Source: Xanthomarina sp035306605 (GTDB lineage Bacteria; Bacteroidota; Bacteroidia; Flavobacteriales; Flavobacteriaceae). Taken from it: 64,000 nucleotides of DNA. The stretch lies in the NCBI GenBank assembly GCA_035306605.1, contig DATGNR010000047.1; one strand, given 5' to 3'. Positions 8,375 through 19,600 of this stretch are shown in pieces. The notes under the pieces are model-generated. The model was not told the origin of the DNA. It did not search any database and saw nothing but the letters and a program-made list of their open reading frames with translations. Every line of letters starts with the position of its first letter. Position 1 is the stretch's first letter. The translations under genes and the position numbers were made by a program.

Positions 8375-9436
8375 TTAGTAGAAATTCCTCATATTAACAT
8401 CCTCGTAATTACGTTTTACAAAATCTAAGGCATATTTTAAAATATCGCCCATAGTTTCACAGGTCTTAAAATTAATATCAGAAGCAAATTCAAAAATTTC
8501 AGAACGCAATTGTTTTACATTTTCTGGTTTAGAAATAACATCCTCAACCATACATCCTATTAAATGATGGATTCTATCTTGATAACTAATTAATCGTTTA
8601 GCCATAATGGAACGCTCCTCTAGCTTGTATTGATCTATAGATTCCGCTTGAAACTTCTCAGTAACCAACTTTACCATTTCATAATTTTCCTTAAAAAACT
8701 GTGGTTTATATATATTAAACTTGCCTTCATAACATTGTTGATCGAAATCTATGGCACGAATTTTATAGACAACATGATCAAAATCGTGAGTTGGAACAAT
8801 TACATAATTATAAGACCGCATATCTCCAAGTAACCTAATGGTACAACGTTCGTTAAATTTAACAAACTCTTTAGCTATTTGCGATTTCTCCATAGGGTTA
8901 CAGTTTGGCAACATGGATTTTATAAACTCATCACCAGGAATTCCTGCAACATGCTCTTCAATTAAAGTATCTTTATGTACTAGAAAATTTAAGTTATATG
9001 GAGATAGCATATGTTCCAATTCCAATCCATAAATCCGAGAAGCATCGGCTTTTTTAATGTAAAAATATGTGTAATTGTCGTTTAGTATATTTCTAACTTT
9101 TACACGAAATGGTTTCGAATTTCCAAAAGTACAATAGTCAATAGCATCTACAGTTAAAAAGGGAATTGTTTTCTCATTTCCATCGGAATGCAAAATGGTA
9201 TAGACCTTCTTCAAGCTTAAATCTATTTCCTTTCCTTCAAATTCATTATAATAAACGCGCACCCACAAGGTATCTACTTCGTGTTTATCGTAAACAACTA
9301 CAGACCCCTGAAATCGTAACAAATCGTCATAAAAAACAGGTAACCTTATATTTCTATTATACTCAGAAAGGTATTGATGTAATTTATCACTTACCGGATA
9401 AGATGGCTTTTTTTTTGATATCTTTAGATCTTCCAT
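8375..9436 (-). CDS. Conserved protein of unknown function with a kinase-like signature
   Basis: A 353-residue cytosolic protein with no signal peptide or membrane segment. I do not recognise a named family, but elements arranged as in protein and small-molecule kinases are visible (numbered from ATG 9436): FYIKKAD (lysines 128/129), ELEHML (glutamates 139/141), a hinge-like DTLIEEHVAGIPGDEF (156-171), a catalytic-loop-like LLGDMRSYN (D205 and N210, spaced D-x4-N) and IDFD (D230/D232). The C-terminal 100 residues look helical. A TTG at 9454 would add six residues, but it lies inside a TAnnTTTG box, so ATG 9436 is chosen. The kinase idea is inference from motif order only. Confidence 0.8.
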   Translation of the reverse strand: MEDLKISKKKPSYPVSDKLHQYLSEYNRNIRLPVFYDDLLRFQGSVVVYDKHEVDTLWVRVYYNEFEGKEIDLSLKKVYTILHSDGNEKTIPFLTVDAIDYCTFGNSKPFRVKVRNILNDNYTYFYIKKADASRIYGLELEHMLSPYNLNFLVHKDTLIEEHVAGIPGDEFIKSMLPNCNPMEKSQIAKEFVKFNERCTIRLLGDMRSYNYVIVPTHDFDHVVYKIRAIDFDQQCYEGKFNIYKPQFFKENYEMVKLVTEKFQAESIDQYKLEERSIMAKRLISYQDRIHHLIGCMVEDVISKPENVKQLRSEIFEFASDINFKTCETMGDILKYALDFVKRNYEDVNMRNFY

Positions 9437-9451
9437 AGAAAACGAATTCTT

Positions 9452-9459
9452 CAAATTTA
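9452..9459 (-). promoter_or_regulatory. Promoter box for the kinase-like gene
   Basis: Minus-strand TAAATTTG, an exact TAnnTTTG match, 15 bases before the ATG at 9436. It overlaps and so excludes the TTG at 9454. Confidence 0.5.
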
Positions 9460-9559
9460 AGTTTTTATTTTTATCAATGTAACAATTTTAAAATACTCTC
9501 GTCGTATAGACACATATTAAATCAAAAACCGTTTCTTTAAACCATCAAAACCCAACAAT

Positions 9560-10456
9560 TTGGAACCTATTCTTACAATTAACAATCTAACAAAGAAATA
9601 TGGTTTTCTAACAGCCGTCAAAGACTTGTCATTTACTATAAACAAAGGAAATGTTTATGGTATTCTTGGACCTAACGGAAGTGGAAAGTCTACCACATTA
9701 GGTATTGTTTTAAACGTAGTAAATAAAACATCTGGAGATTTCAAGTGGTTTAACGGAACTGTTTCCACCCATGAAGCACTAAAACGAGTCGGAGCAATTA
9801 TTGAGCGTCCAAATTTCTATCCTTACATGACAGCTGCTCAAAACCTGAAGTTGGTTTGCAAAATAAAAGACGTAGATTATTCTAAAATAGAAGAAAAGCT
9901 AGAAGTCGTAAATTTATTGGATAGAAAAGACCATAGATTTAGCACCTATTCTTTAGGTATGAAACAGCGTCTAGCTATTGCTTCTGCCTTACTAAACGAT
10001 CCTGAAATTTTAATTTTAGACGAGCCTACAAATGGTTTGGATCCTCAAGGCATACATCAAATTAGAGAAATAATTAAAAACATTGCCAACCAAGGTACAA
10101 CCATACTTTTAGCTTCGCATTTATTAGATGAAGTTGAAAAAGTATGTTCGCATGTAGTGGTTTTAAACAAAGGTGTAAAACTATATTCTGGACGCGTTGA
10201 TGAAATGATTTCAAGTTTCGGATTTTTTGAATTGAAGTGTGAAAACCATGAGGAACTATTAACTTATTTAAATTCAAGTCCCGATTTTGGAACTATAAAG
10301 GTAGAGAATCAACTAATCACAGCGTTTTTAAATAAACCAATGGATGCAGTAACCTTTAACAAACTTATGTTTGAAAAAGGAATTGTATTATCTCATTTAG
10401 TAAAACGTAAAGAAAGCCTAGAGGATCAATTCTTACAACTAACCAATAAGTTATAA
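9560..10456 (+). CDS. ABC transporter ATP-binding protein (ABC-2 exporter)
   Basis: A 298-residue ATPase. Motifs in order: Walker A GPNGSGKST (about residue 36), Q-loop region IIERPNFYPYMTA, signature YSLGMKQRL (about 130), Walker B ILILDEPTNGLDPQG and switch LLASHLLDEVE. The C-terminal 80 residues are the extension typical of drug, antibiotic or lipid exporters of the BcrA/CcmA type. The start is TTG: no ATG lies upstream in frame, and the first strand EPILTINNLTKKYG needs this start. The permease follows 45 bases downstream. The substrate cannot be deduced. Confidence 0.9.
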   Translation: MEPILTINNLTKKYGFLTAVKDLSFTINKGNVYGILGPNGSGKSTTLGIVLNVVNKTSGDFKWFNGTVSTHEALKRVGAIIERPNFYPYMTAAQNLKLVCKIKDVDYSKIEEKLEVVNLLDRKDHRFSTYSLGMKQRLAIASALLNDPEILILDEPTNGLDPQGIHQIREIIKNIANQGTTILLASHLLDEVEKVCSHVVVLNKGVKLYSGRVDEMISSFGFFELKCENHEELLTYLNSSPDFGTIKVENQLITAFLNKPMDAVTFNKLMFEKGIVLSHLVKRKESLEDQFLQLTNKL

Positions 10457-10501
10457 TTCAATCTATTTACACTGATTTTATACTAGTAAAAAACCAACTT
10501 C

Positions 10502-11326
10502 ATGTTAAGACTTTTAAATCTAGAATTACAAAAACTGCTTTTAAGTAGAACCAGCAAAGTGTTGATATTTGTTTCATTTGTATTACCATTTACTGTACTG
10601 ATACTTTCATCTATAAAAATAAATTTCTTTGGTTTTTTTACTTTAGAATTAGGCGAATTGGGGATTTTTAATTTTCCTATTATTTGGCACATAACAACGT
10701 TTTTTGCTTCACAATTCAAATTTTTCTTTGCCATTGTGGTTGTAAGTATGATTGGAAACGAATACAGCAACAAAACCTTGAAGCAAAATCTAATAGACGG
10801 CTTAAGCAAAAAGGAATTTATTCTCTCTAAATTTTATACCATTATTTTCTTTTCCTTAGTTGCTACTTTATTAATTACCCTAGCTTCCTTTTTTATAGGT
10901 TTATATTATTCTAGTTATACAGAAGCCGCCATTATTGTTAGGGAAACCAACTTCTTATTAGCCTATTTTGTAAAACTTGTAGGATTTTTTAGTCTGTGTT
11001 TATTTTTCGGGATGTTAGTGAAACGTTCTGCCTTTGCTTTAGCTTTTTTATTCATTTTATATATTTTAGAATGGATTGCTTTTGGAATCATTTCCTGGCA
11101 AGTAAATATGGATCTTGCTAGTAAAATACAAGCTTTCTTTCCGTTAAAGTCTATGTATAACCTTATTGATCAACCATTTCAAAGGGTTATGATGGCAAAA
11201 TTTCCTGAAAAAGGCGATTTAATGTACGACTATGGAGTGCATTGGTATGAAATAGCCATTGTATTAGGCTGGACAGCTTTATGCATCTTTTTGTCCTATA
11301 GATTATTAAAAAAGCGAGATTTATAA
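10502..11326 (+). CDS. ABC-2 type transporter permease
   Basis: A 274-residue membrane protein with about six hydrophobic helices (for example VLIFVSFVLPFTVLILSSI and FIVSL-type segments later) and a cytoplasmic N-terminus LRLLNLELQKLLLSRTSK, typical of ABC-2 permeases. The motif MIGNEYSNKTLKQNLIDGLS is the conserved coupling region. With the preceding ATPase it would form a homodimeric exporter. The substrate is unknown. Confidence 0.87.
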   Translation: MLRLLNLELQKLLLSRTSKVLIFVSFVLPFTVLILSSIKINFFGFFTLELGELGIFNFPIIWHITTFFASQFKFFFAIVVVSMIGNEYSNKTLKQNLIDGLSKKEFILSKFYTIIFFSLVATLLITLASFFIGLYYSSYTEAAIIVRETNFLLAYFVKLVGFFSLCLFFGMLVKRSAFALAFLFILYILEWIAFGIISWQVNMDLASKIQAFFPLKSMYNLIDQPFQRVMMAKFPEKGDLMYDYGVHWYEIAIVLGWTALCIFLSYRLLKKRDL

Positions 11327-11334
11327 TACCTTTG
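11327..11334 (+). promoter_or_regulatory. Promoter box for the first type B adhesin gene
   Basis: TACCTTTG, an exact TAnnTTTG match, 18 bases before ATG 11353. It overlaps the possible TTG start at 11332 and argues against that start. Confidence 0.55.
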
Positions 11335-11352
11335 TCAACTATACTTAGCTTA

Positions 11353-14300
11353 ATGAAGAATCTCCTTTTTTACATTATTTTCATAAATTTTTTATGCGTT
11401 TATTCTCAGCAAGAAGCCTCTAACTGGTATTTTGGTGAAAATGCCGGAATTCAATTTGGAGGAGATGGCTCTATTACTGTTTTAAACGACGGGCAATTAA
11501 ATACAGTAGAAGGTTGCTCATCCATTTCCGATAATTCTGGAAACCTACTTTTTTATACCGATGGGACCACTGTTTATAACCGCTTACATAATGTAATGCT
11601 AAATGGTTCTGGTTTATTAGGTGATTCTTCTAGTTCGCAATCAGCGATAGTTGTCCCAAAACCAAACGACCCTAATATTTATTATATTTTTACGGTTGGA
11701 TCCAACCAAACTCTAACTGGTTTACATTATTCTGTTGTTGACATTACTCTAGCAGGAGGTTTGGGAGGAATTGTTCAAAAAAACATTAATTTATTAAATA
11801 AAAGTTCTGAAAAAGTAACTGCTGTTTTAAAAGATTGTCAATCTCAGTCGATTTGGGTTGTTAGCTTATCTAATCCAACTGGATCTTCAATCTCTCCTTT
11901 AAACACTTTTCACGCATTTGAAGTTACAACTACAGGAGTTAATAGTACGGCTATAACTTCTACATTCACAAATATAACCATGTCCAATGTACGTGGTTAT
12001 TTAAAATTATCTCCAAATGGCGAAAAATTAGCTTGCGCCAATGGTAATAATAATGAGTTGTATTTATTTAATTTTGACACAGACACAGGAATTGTTAGTA
12101 ATGGTCAGAGATTAAACATTAATAGTGCTTATAACACCCCTTATGGTATTGAATTTTCCCCAAATAGCGAATTACTATACGTGTCGTCTTCAAACGATTT
12201 TTTTGGAGGTGGAGATCAAAATCCAGCAAACCATTATTCAGCCCTATCACAATTTGATTTAACAAGTACCGATATAGTTGGAACTCAACAATTAATAGAC
12301 CAGCAAAACCTATATAGAAGTGCCTTACAACTAGGGCCAAATGGAAAAATCTATCGTTCCATGTCAGCCACTTACGACCAAGGACTTCCATATTTAAGTG
12401 TTATTAACAGCCCAAACGAAATTGGCCAAGCATGTAACTATCAAAACAATGCAATCAATTTAGGAACTAATAATTCCACACAAGGATTACCTCCTTTTAT
12501 CTCATCTTTCTTTGTTGAAAAAATAGATATTATAAATAATAATACTAACCCAATTGCCAATAATTATTTGCCCTTGTGTAATGGTCAAACATATACTTTA
12601 ACGGCTGACGATATTCCTGGGGCTATTTACACATGGACTTTAGATGGAAATCCCATACCAAATACAGATCATTTTTTAGATGTAAATCAAAATGGAGTTT
12701 ACGAGGTGATTATCGATTTAAATAATGGTGGTTGCGACTTTCTAGAAGGCGAAGCCATTATTGAATATTTCACTTCTCCTGTAGCCAATCCAATTCCAAA
12801 CATAGAAATATGCGATGATAACAATGATGATAGTTGGACATTTAACTTCACTAACCAAGATGCGGCTATATTAGGAGGGCAAGATCCTAGTCATTATGAC
12901 GTACAGTATTTTGAATCGCAAGTAGATGCCGATTTAAACCAAAATAAAATTACCGGATTATACATCAATACAACTAATCCTAAAGAAATATTTGCCCGAG
13001 TTAACCTAACAGGAAGCCCTAATTGTTACGACGTTACTTCTTTTTTTATTGAAGTCTTTAATAGCCCAACTGCAAACTCCGTTAACACACAAGAAGTATG
13101 CGATAATGATGTAGATGGCGATTATACTAATGGACAAGTTGAAACGCTACTTCACGATTTCGATTCCATTGTTTTAGGAAACCAGGATGCAACTGCTTAC
13201 ACTATAACGTACCACCCAACGTTAATAGATGCCGAAAACAAAACAACGGAACTTCCAGAGCCGTACTATAACGCAACACCTTTTACGCAAACTATATTTG
13301 TTAGAATTGAAAACAATTTAAACCCAAATTGTTTTGACACCACATCATTCGACATCATAGTTAATCCATTACCAACACCTTTTAATGCCACCCTCATTCA
13401 ATGTGACGAAGATGGCATAAACGATGGTTGGACCTTTTTTAATCTAAACGAAGCTAACGACGACTTAACTGGCGGAAACGCTAATCTTTCAACTGAATTT
13501 TATTTAAATAATCTAGACGCTCAGAACAGTAACAACCCTTTAAATGCGAATAGTTATAATAATATATCCAATCCACAAACGATATATGTCCAAGTTATTG
13601 ACAACACAACTAGATGTTTTAATATTGCCGAGCTGTACCTAGAGGTAAGCACCACCCAACTTTTAGATTATCAAGCCCCACCATCTTGTGACGAATTAGG
13701 CTCTGAAGATGGTATTAACACTTTTAATCTAGATGATTTTGAAACTGATATGCAATCCATTAATGGAATAACCTATCCCATAACTTTTTATGAAAGCTAT
13801 CAAGATGCCTTATTAGAACAAAACGAATTGAATTCTTCTTACACCAACACAATTGAATATAACCAAACACTTTATGCAAGAGCAGAAAACAACAATGCTT
13901 GTTATGGCATTAGTGAAGTTTATTTAACAGTGAACAAACTGCCTTCCCTAAAAGAGAGCGAAAGTGTTCTATATTGTTTAAATACCTTTCCACAAACTAT
14001 TCAATTAGAAGCTGGAATTTTAAACGACTCACCTAACAATTACACCTACGTTTGGTCTAATGGAGAAACAACTGAAACTATTCTTGTTAATGAAATAGGC
14101 ACATATACGGTTACTGCTACAAATGCTGCTGGCTGTATTAAATCAAGAAGTATTACAGTAGAACCTTCAAACACGGCTACTTTTAACGATATTATTGTTG
14201 AAGACGTTACAGATAACAATACTATAACTGTTCTAGTTTCTGGAGAAGGTGATTATGAATTTGCGCTTTACAATCAAAACGGTTTATATTATACCTATCA

Positions 14301-14664
14301 AACAGACAACACTTTCTACAATGTTTATGGAGGTATTTATACGGTTTCTGTGCGAGACATTAAAAATGATTGTGGCATTGTAACTCAAGATGTATCTATA
14401 ATTGGTTTCCCTAAATTATTCACACCTAATGGAGATGGTTATAACGACACTTGGAACATAAAAGGAGTATCCAATGTATTCCAACCAAACACCATGATTC
14501 GTATTTATGATAGGTATGGAAAACTAGTAAAACAAATAAATCCGCTTGGTGAAGGTTGGGATGGAACTTTAAATGGACATCCTTTACCTGCAGACGATTA
14601 TTGGTTTTCAGCCACCTTACAAGATGGCAGAGAATTTCAAAGTCATTTTAGTTTAAAACGATAA
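11353..14664 (+). CDS. Large secreted protein with type B T9SS sorting domain
   Basis: About 1103 residues. A signal peptide (MKNLLFYIIFINFLCVYSQ) is followed by a 400-residue region beginning EASNWYFGENAGIQFGGDG, with propeller-like strands often seen in flavobacterial surface proteins. One Ig-like segment (about 410-475) comes next, then four roughly 95-residue repeats (about 479-865) with the pattern CDDxxxDG ... FNL ... YxN..NPQTIYVRV ... NC, then an Ig-like and a SprB-repeat-like module. The type B sorting domain (gliding motility-associated C-terminal domain, TIGR04131/CHU_C) starts at FTPNGDGYNDTW (about 1022) and ends SHFSLKR. The protein is probably exported by T9SS and displayed on the cell surface as an adhesin. 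It is the first of five such genes. Confidence 0.88.
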   Translation: MKNLLFYIIFINFLCVYSQQEASNWYFGENAGIQFGGDGSITVLNDGQLNTVEGCSSISDNSGNLLFYTDGTTVYNRLHNVMLNGSGLLGDSSSSQSAIVVPKPNDPNIYYIFTVGSNQTLTGLHYSVVDITLAGGLGGIVQKNINLLNKSSEKVTAVLKDCQSQSIWVVSLSNPTGSSISPLNTFHAFEVTTTGVNSTAITSTFTNITMSNVRGYLKLSPNGEKLACANGNNNELYLFNFDTDTGIVSNGQRLNINSAYNTPYGIEFSPNSELLYVSSSNDFFGGGDQNPANHYSALSQFDLTSTDIVGTQQLIDQQNLYRSALQLGPNGKIYRSMSATYDQGLPYLSVINSPNEIGQACNYQNNAINLGTNNSTQGLPPFISSFFVEKIDIINNNTNPIANNYLPLCNGQTYTLTADDIPGAIYTWTLDGNPIPNTDHFLDVNQNGVYEVIIDLNNGGCDFLEGEAIIEYFTSPVANPIPNIEICDDNNDDSWTFNFTNQDAAILGGQDPSHYDVQYFESQVDADLNQNKITGLYINTTNPKEIFARVNLTGSPNCYDVTSFFIEVFNSPTANSVNTQEVCDNDVDGDYTNGQVETLLHDFDSIVLGNQDATAYTITYHPTLIDAENKTTELPEPYYNATPFTQTIFVRIENNLNPNCFDTTSFDIIVNPLPTPFNATLIQCDEDGINDGWTFFNLNEANDDLTGGNANLSTEFYLNNLDAQNSNNPLNANSYNNISNPQTIYVQVIDNTTRCFNIAELYLEVSTTQLLDYQAPPSCDELGSEDGINTFNLDDFETDMQSINGITYPITFYESYQDALLEQNELNSSYTNTIEYNQTLYARAENNNACYGISEVYLTVNKLPSLKESESVLYCLNTFPQTIQLEAGILNDSPNNYTYVWSNGETTETILVNEIGTYTVTATNAAGCIKSRSITVEPSNTATFNDIIVEDVTDNNTITVLVSGEGDYEFALYNQNGLYYTYQTDNTFYNVYGGIYTVSVRDIKNDCGIVTQDVSIIGFPKLFTPNGDGYNDTWNIKGVSNVFQPNTMIRIYDRYGKLVKQINPLGEGWDGTLNGHPLPADDYWFSATLQDGREFQSHFSLKR

Positions 14665-14708
14665 ACTTAAAAGTTGTACATTTATTTCAATTATTATAAT
14701 ATAATTGA

Positions 14709-16547
14709 ATGTTTAGACTGTATAAATACGTTTTATTACTTTTTTTACTAACTAGCAACCTTATTTGCAGTCAAGAAGTAGAACTATTTCAACAATTTAA
14801 TGGTCGTTATGATTATTTGGCATTTGGAAACACCTTAAATCCCGCCGAAAACAATTTAGATCGTTCCTACTGTGATGTTTTACCCGAATCTGAAGCTAAT
14901 TTCCTTCTTCCTTCAAACTCTAATATTGTAGCTGCATACTTATATTGGGCAGGCTCTGGCGAAGGCGACTTTGAAGTTAGCCTTAACAACACTTCAGTAG
15001 TGTCTGACCATAATTATTTAGTAGAGTTTAACGATAACACTTATGGAACTCTTTCTTATTTTTCTTGTGTTTCAGATATTACAGAACTTATTACAAATAT
15101 TGGAAGTGGAAGTTACACATTAACTGATTTGGATATTTCTGAAACCCTTGAATCCAATCCAGGCTACTGTCAAAATCGAACAAACTTTGCAGGATGGTGT
15201 GTTTATGTTATTTATGAAGATGAACAACTCCCTTTAAATCAAGTGAACCTATTTCAAGGTTTAGAAATAATTAATAGAAATGTACGAGAAAAAATCATCA
15301 TCTTAGATAATGTTAATGTTTTAGATAATCAGGGAGCTAAAATTGGCTTTCTTGCTTGGGAAGGAGATTCCAACCTAGCCTATGGAGAATCATTGTTAAT
15401 CAATAACAACATCATTTCAAGCCCTCCATTAAATCCTGCCAACAACGCATTCAATGGAACAAACACTTTCACGAATAGTGACACCTTTTACAATGGAGAT
15501 TTAGATGTATATAACATTCAAAACAATATTGCTATTGGAGATACTTCCGTAGAAATTAAACTAACCACAGGAGATTACGATACTAATGGTGTTTTACAAG
15601 CCGATCTCATTATTATCAACAACATAATAACCGTTTTAAATAGTCAGCTACCCGATGCTACAGTCCACATAGATAATATTCATCAAGAATGCTCTAGCCG
15701 AGAGATTACTATTTATTATACCATTCATAATATTAATAGTACAGATATATTACCTGCAGAAGTTCCTATAGCTATTTATGCAAACAACCTACTTGTTGGC
15801 AATACTTTTACAACTACACAGCTTGAAATTGGAGCTTCAGAAAACGGGCAAATCACCGTAAACATTCCTGAAAGCTTGCCAAACAATCTAACCATAACCA
15901 TACAAGTAGACGATATTGGTATCGGCATGGGAATAATTACAGAATTAAACGAACACAACAATTCTTTCTCTGAAAACATCCAACTTTTAGAAACTTTAAT
16001 GATACCTCTTAAAGCATTATCTAATTGTGATGAAAGTTTTGATAAGGCACATTTCAATTTAAATTTAGTTTTAGATAAAATAGAAACAAACGGACAAGTA
16101 ACTTCCTTTTACGAAACTCTTGAAGATTTAGAAACGGATAATAATGAAATTCTAAATCCTAGTTACTTTCAAAATACCTCAACGCCACAAACCATCTATT
16201 TAAAAGTAGAAGATTCGCCCTGCTACCAAATTTACTATTTCGATTTATTGGTTGAAAATTGCCCTCCACATATACCACAGGTTTTCACCCCTAATAATGA
16301 TGGTTATAACGATTGGTTTAATATTCAAGGTTTGTATGATATTTTCGAAAAGCACAAACTACTTATCTACAACCGTTATGGCACTTTAGTTTTTGAAGGC
16401 GATAATGAAAATCGGTGGACTGGAAAATCCAACCGCGGATTAAATAATTCTGGCAATATCCTACCAACCGGAACTTACTTTTATGTATTAAACTTAAATG
16501 ACATATACTATAAAACTCTTACAGGATGGGTGTATTTAATAAGATAA
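14709..16547 (+). CDS. Secreted protein with CARDB-like domain and type B T9SS sorting domain
   Basis: A 612-residue protein. A signal peptide (to about residue 22, ending ICSQ) is followed by a beta-rich domain of about 270 residues containing AAYLYWAGSGEGDFEVSL, a module often found in Bacteroidota surface proteins. A CARDB-like domain lies at about 315-425 (YYTIHNINSTDILPAEVPIA). One copy of the shared cysteine repeat follows (LSNCDESFDKAHFNL). The sorting domain begins at FTPNNDGYNDWF (about 525). It ends GWVYLIR, a different C-terminal form from the SLKR or TLKR endings of its four neighbours. The gene lies 44 bases after the preceding one. An adhesive or structural surface role is inferred. 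Confidence 0.87.
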   Translation: MFRLYKYVLLLFLLTSNLICSQEVELFQQFNGRYDYLAFGNTLNPAENNLDRSYCDVLPESEANFLLPSNSNIVAAYLYWAGSGEGDFEVSLNNTSVVSDHNYLVEFNDNTYGTLSYFSCVSDITELITNIGSGSYTLTDLDISETLESNPGYCQNRTNFAGWCVYVIYEDEQLPLNQVNLFQGLEIINRNVREKIIILDNVNVLDNQGAKIGFLAWEGDSNLAYGESLLINNNIISSPPLNPANNAFNGTNTFTNSDTFYNGDLDVYNIQNNIAIGDTSVEIKLTTGDYDTNGVLQADLIIINNIITVLNSQLPDATVHIDNIHQECSSREITIYYTIHNINSTDILPAEVPIAIYANNLLVGNTFTTTQLEIGASENGQITVNIPESLPNNLTITIQVDDIGIGMGIITELNEHNNSFSENIQLLETLMIPLKALSNCDESFDKAHFNLNLVLDKIETNGQVTSFYETLEDLETDNNEILNPSYFQNTSTPQTIYLKVEDSPCYQIYYFDLLVENCPPHIPQVFTPNNDGYNDWFNIQGLYDIFEKHKLLIYNRYGTLVFEGDNENRWTGKSNRGLNNSGNILPTGTYFYVLNLNDIYYKTLTGWVYLIR

Positions 16548-16603
16548 AATGTTAAAATCATGCATTTTGTCGATTAATTATGCATCTCACCTATTTTATT
16601 CAC

Positions 16604-16611
16604 TACCTTTG
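16604..16611 (+). promoter_or_regulatory. Promoter box for the 1628-residue adhesin
   Basis: TACCTTTG, an exact TAnnTTTG match, ending six bases before ATG 16618; a near-leaderless transcript is expected. Confidence 0.55.
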
Positions 16612-16617
16612 CATTAG

Positions 16618-19600
16618 ATGAATAAAAAATCTATTTCGATTTTCAAAGTAAACTTTAATAGCACTCCATTAAAGTTTAAAACTTCCAGCTATTTTTTAGT
16701 TCTTTTTTTTATAGCTTTTGTTCAAATTTCCAAAGCCCAACAAATATCAGTAACAGACAACATTCCTTTAGACACTTTAATAGAGACTCACCTAGTTCAA
16801 GGTTGTGTAGAAGTTTCTAACATCCAATCTACTATTAATGGATCTGTAAATCAATTAGCTAGTTATGGTTATTTTGAAAGAGCTAATTCTAATTTCCCAT
16901 TTCTAAATGGTATAATGCTTTCTACGGGAGCTGCGAGCTCCGCTGGAAATACTACAAATACAAATCTACTTAATGAAGGAGAACCTTCTTGGGAAACAGA
17001 CCCAGACCTAGAATCTGCTCTAGGGATTACAAATACCTTAAATGCAACCTCAATTGAATTTGATTTTATCTCCGTATCCAATCAGGTACAATTCAATTAC
17101 ATCTTAGCTTCCGAGGAATATTACGCCAATTACCCTTGCGATTATTCCGATGGTTTTGCCTTTCTAATAAAAGAAACTGGTTCTGCTACACCTTATCAAA
17201 ATGTAGCTTTAGTCCCTGGAACAACAATTCCTGTAAACACAAGTACGGTTCACGAAGAAATAGTCGGGTTCTGTCCTGCAGAAAACGAGCAGCACTTTGA
17301 TGGTCATAATCTTGGAGACACCAATTTTAATGGTAGAACAACCGTTTTGTCCGCCATAGCAAATATACAACCCAACGTTCAGTACCATATTAAATTAGTA
17401 ATTGCAGACCAATCTGATGAGAATTTTGATTCTGCAGTTTTTATTGAAGGTAACAGCTTTAATGCAACAGTAAATCTTGGTCCTGACATTACAACTTGTG
17501 CCAATAGCGTTGAATTAAACGGGGATATTCTGAATAATATGGCTACCTACGAGTGGTTTATAAATGGACAACTTATACCTGGTGAAATTTCAGAAACACT
17601 AACAGCTAATACAAGCGGAACATACTCATTGGTTATTACTATTCCAATAAATAATACCACTTGTATGATTAGCGATACGGTAGAAATTACTTTAAACTCG
17701 GAACAGGCTGCTGGTCCAATTTCTGATTATGAAATTTGCGATGACACTAGCAACGACGGTATTGAAACCTTTGATGTAAGCACCAAAAGCAACGAAATTT
17801 TAGCCTCCGTTCCTCCTTCTAATTATAGTATCAGTTATCATTACTCATTCACGGAAGCCCAAAATAATTTAAACGAAATTACCAGCCCTATTCAAAATTC
17901 AACAAGTCCACAAACCATTTTTGTTAGAATTCTTGATACGGATAATGGGTGTTTAGCTTATACTAATTTTAATTTAATTGTAAACCCCTCGCCGGTTATC
18001 ACAGATCCTCAACCACTAGAAGTATGTGATGATCAAACTGCAGATGGTTATACCGAAATTGATTTAACACTAATTGATGATGAAGTAAGCAATAACAACC
18101 CAAACTTAATTGTTACCTATCACTACTCTCAAGCTGACGCAGACTCGGGAAACAACCCGATATCTTCCCCTTATGTAAACACCAATCAAACAGAACAGCT
18201 ATACATTAGGGTTTTAGATGCAATTACAGGATGCAAAAACACATCTACAATTACTGTTAAGGTTTTAGATAATCCAAATATCAATATGGACCCACAAACC
18301 ATAAATGCATGTGAGCAAGACGGAGATGGCCATGATATTTTCGACCTCTCTACAGTAATAAATGATATTTTAAATGGATTAACTGGGGTTTCAACTACAT
18401 TTCATACAACATATCCTGATGCACAAACAGGAGAAAATCCAATTCAAGACATTGAAAACTATGAAAACACAACACCAAATGTACAAACCGTTTACATTAG
18501 AGTGATTGACGACCAAACAGGGTGTGTTTCTATTTCATCTATTGAATTACATACTAATATTTTAGAATCCGGAACTAATATTAGAAATTTTTATGTCTGC
18601 GATGATGCTTCAAACGATGGAATTGCCAATTTTAATTTAGAAAATATTGGTAACGTTATAGCAAACAATTTAGAAGGTGTTACAGTTACTTTTTACGAAA
18701 CGGAAGAAGATCAAACAAATGAAACAAATCCAATAGATCAAAGTATTCCCTTCGAAGTAATTTCAAGTCCTCACCAATTATTTATAACTATTGAAAGTTC
18801 GGATTGCACCTATTACGCTGACATAAATTTAATTATCAATTCCGCAGTTGTACTAACTCCTTTCGACGCTGTTAATTATTGCGACACCGACGATGATGGC
18901 ACTACATCTATAGAATTAGCCACCTTTGACACTTATGTAGCTTCTGGCATTCCAAATGCTAATATCACCTATTTTCTAACTGAAGAAGATGCAGAAAACA
19001 ACGAAAACATTTTACCCCCATTTGTAACAAACTCCAACAATCCTCAAATTGTTTATGTTCGAGTAGCAGATGGAACAACCGGTTGTCATGATATTGCCCC
19101 ACTTGAAATCAACGTTATTCCAGCTCCAACTCTATCCCAACCAATGGATGTAATAATTTGTGATGATGATCAGGATGCTTTTTACATAGTTAACTTAGAC
19201 GAAAAAATCCCTGAAATAGTTCCCGATACAACAAATCTAAACGTCACATTTCACAGTACGGAAGTGGATGCAAACACCTCTGAAAATCCTTTTACAAATA
19301 CAACAACATACAGCGCTAATACGCAAATAGTTTATGTAAGAGTTGAGAACGAATTAACAACTTGCTATGCTTTAGTCAGCTTTGAAATTATTGTAAATAC
19401 CGAACCAGTTTTTATAGATATTAGCAATTATAGAAATTGTGAAACCGATGGTAACCAAACAGCAGAGTTCTATTTTGTTGATAAAGATGTTGAAATCCTA
19501 AACGCGCAAACGGGAAAACAAGTTTTATATTTCAATTCTGAAGATGACGCTGTAAACCGAGTAAATATTATTGATAAAGCAACAGCGTACACCAATCAAT

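Noticed and set aside
12119..12391. Open frame on the minus strand inside the first adhesin gene
   Set aside because: It is antisense to a clear secreted protein, has no family resemblance and no promoter of its own. Other antisense frames inside genes (for example 15776-16057, 5911-6183, 37666-38055) were left out for the same reason.
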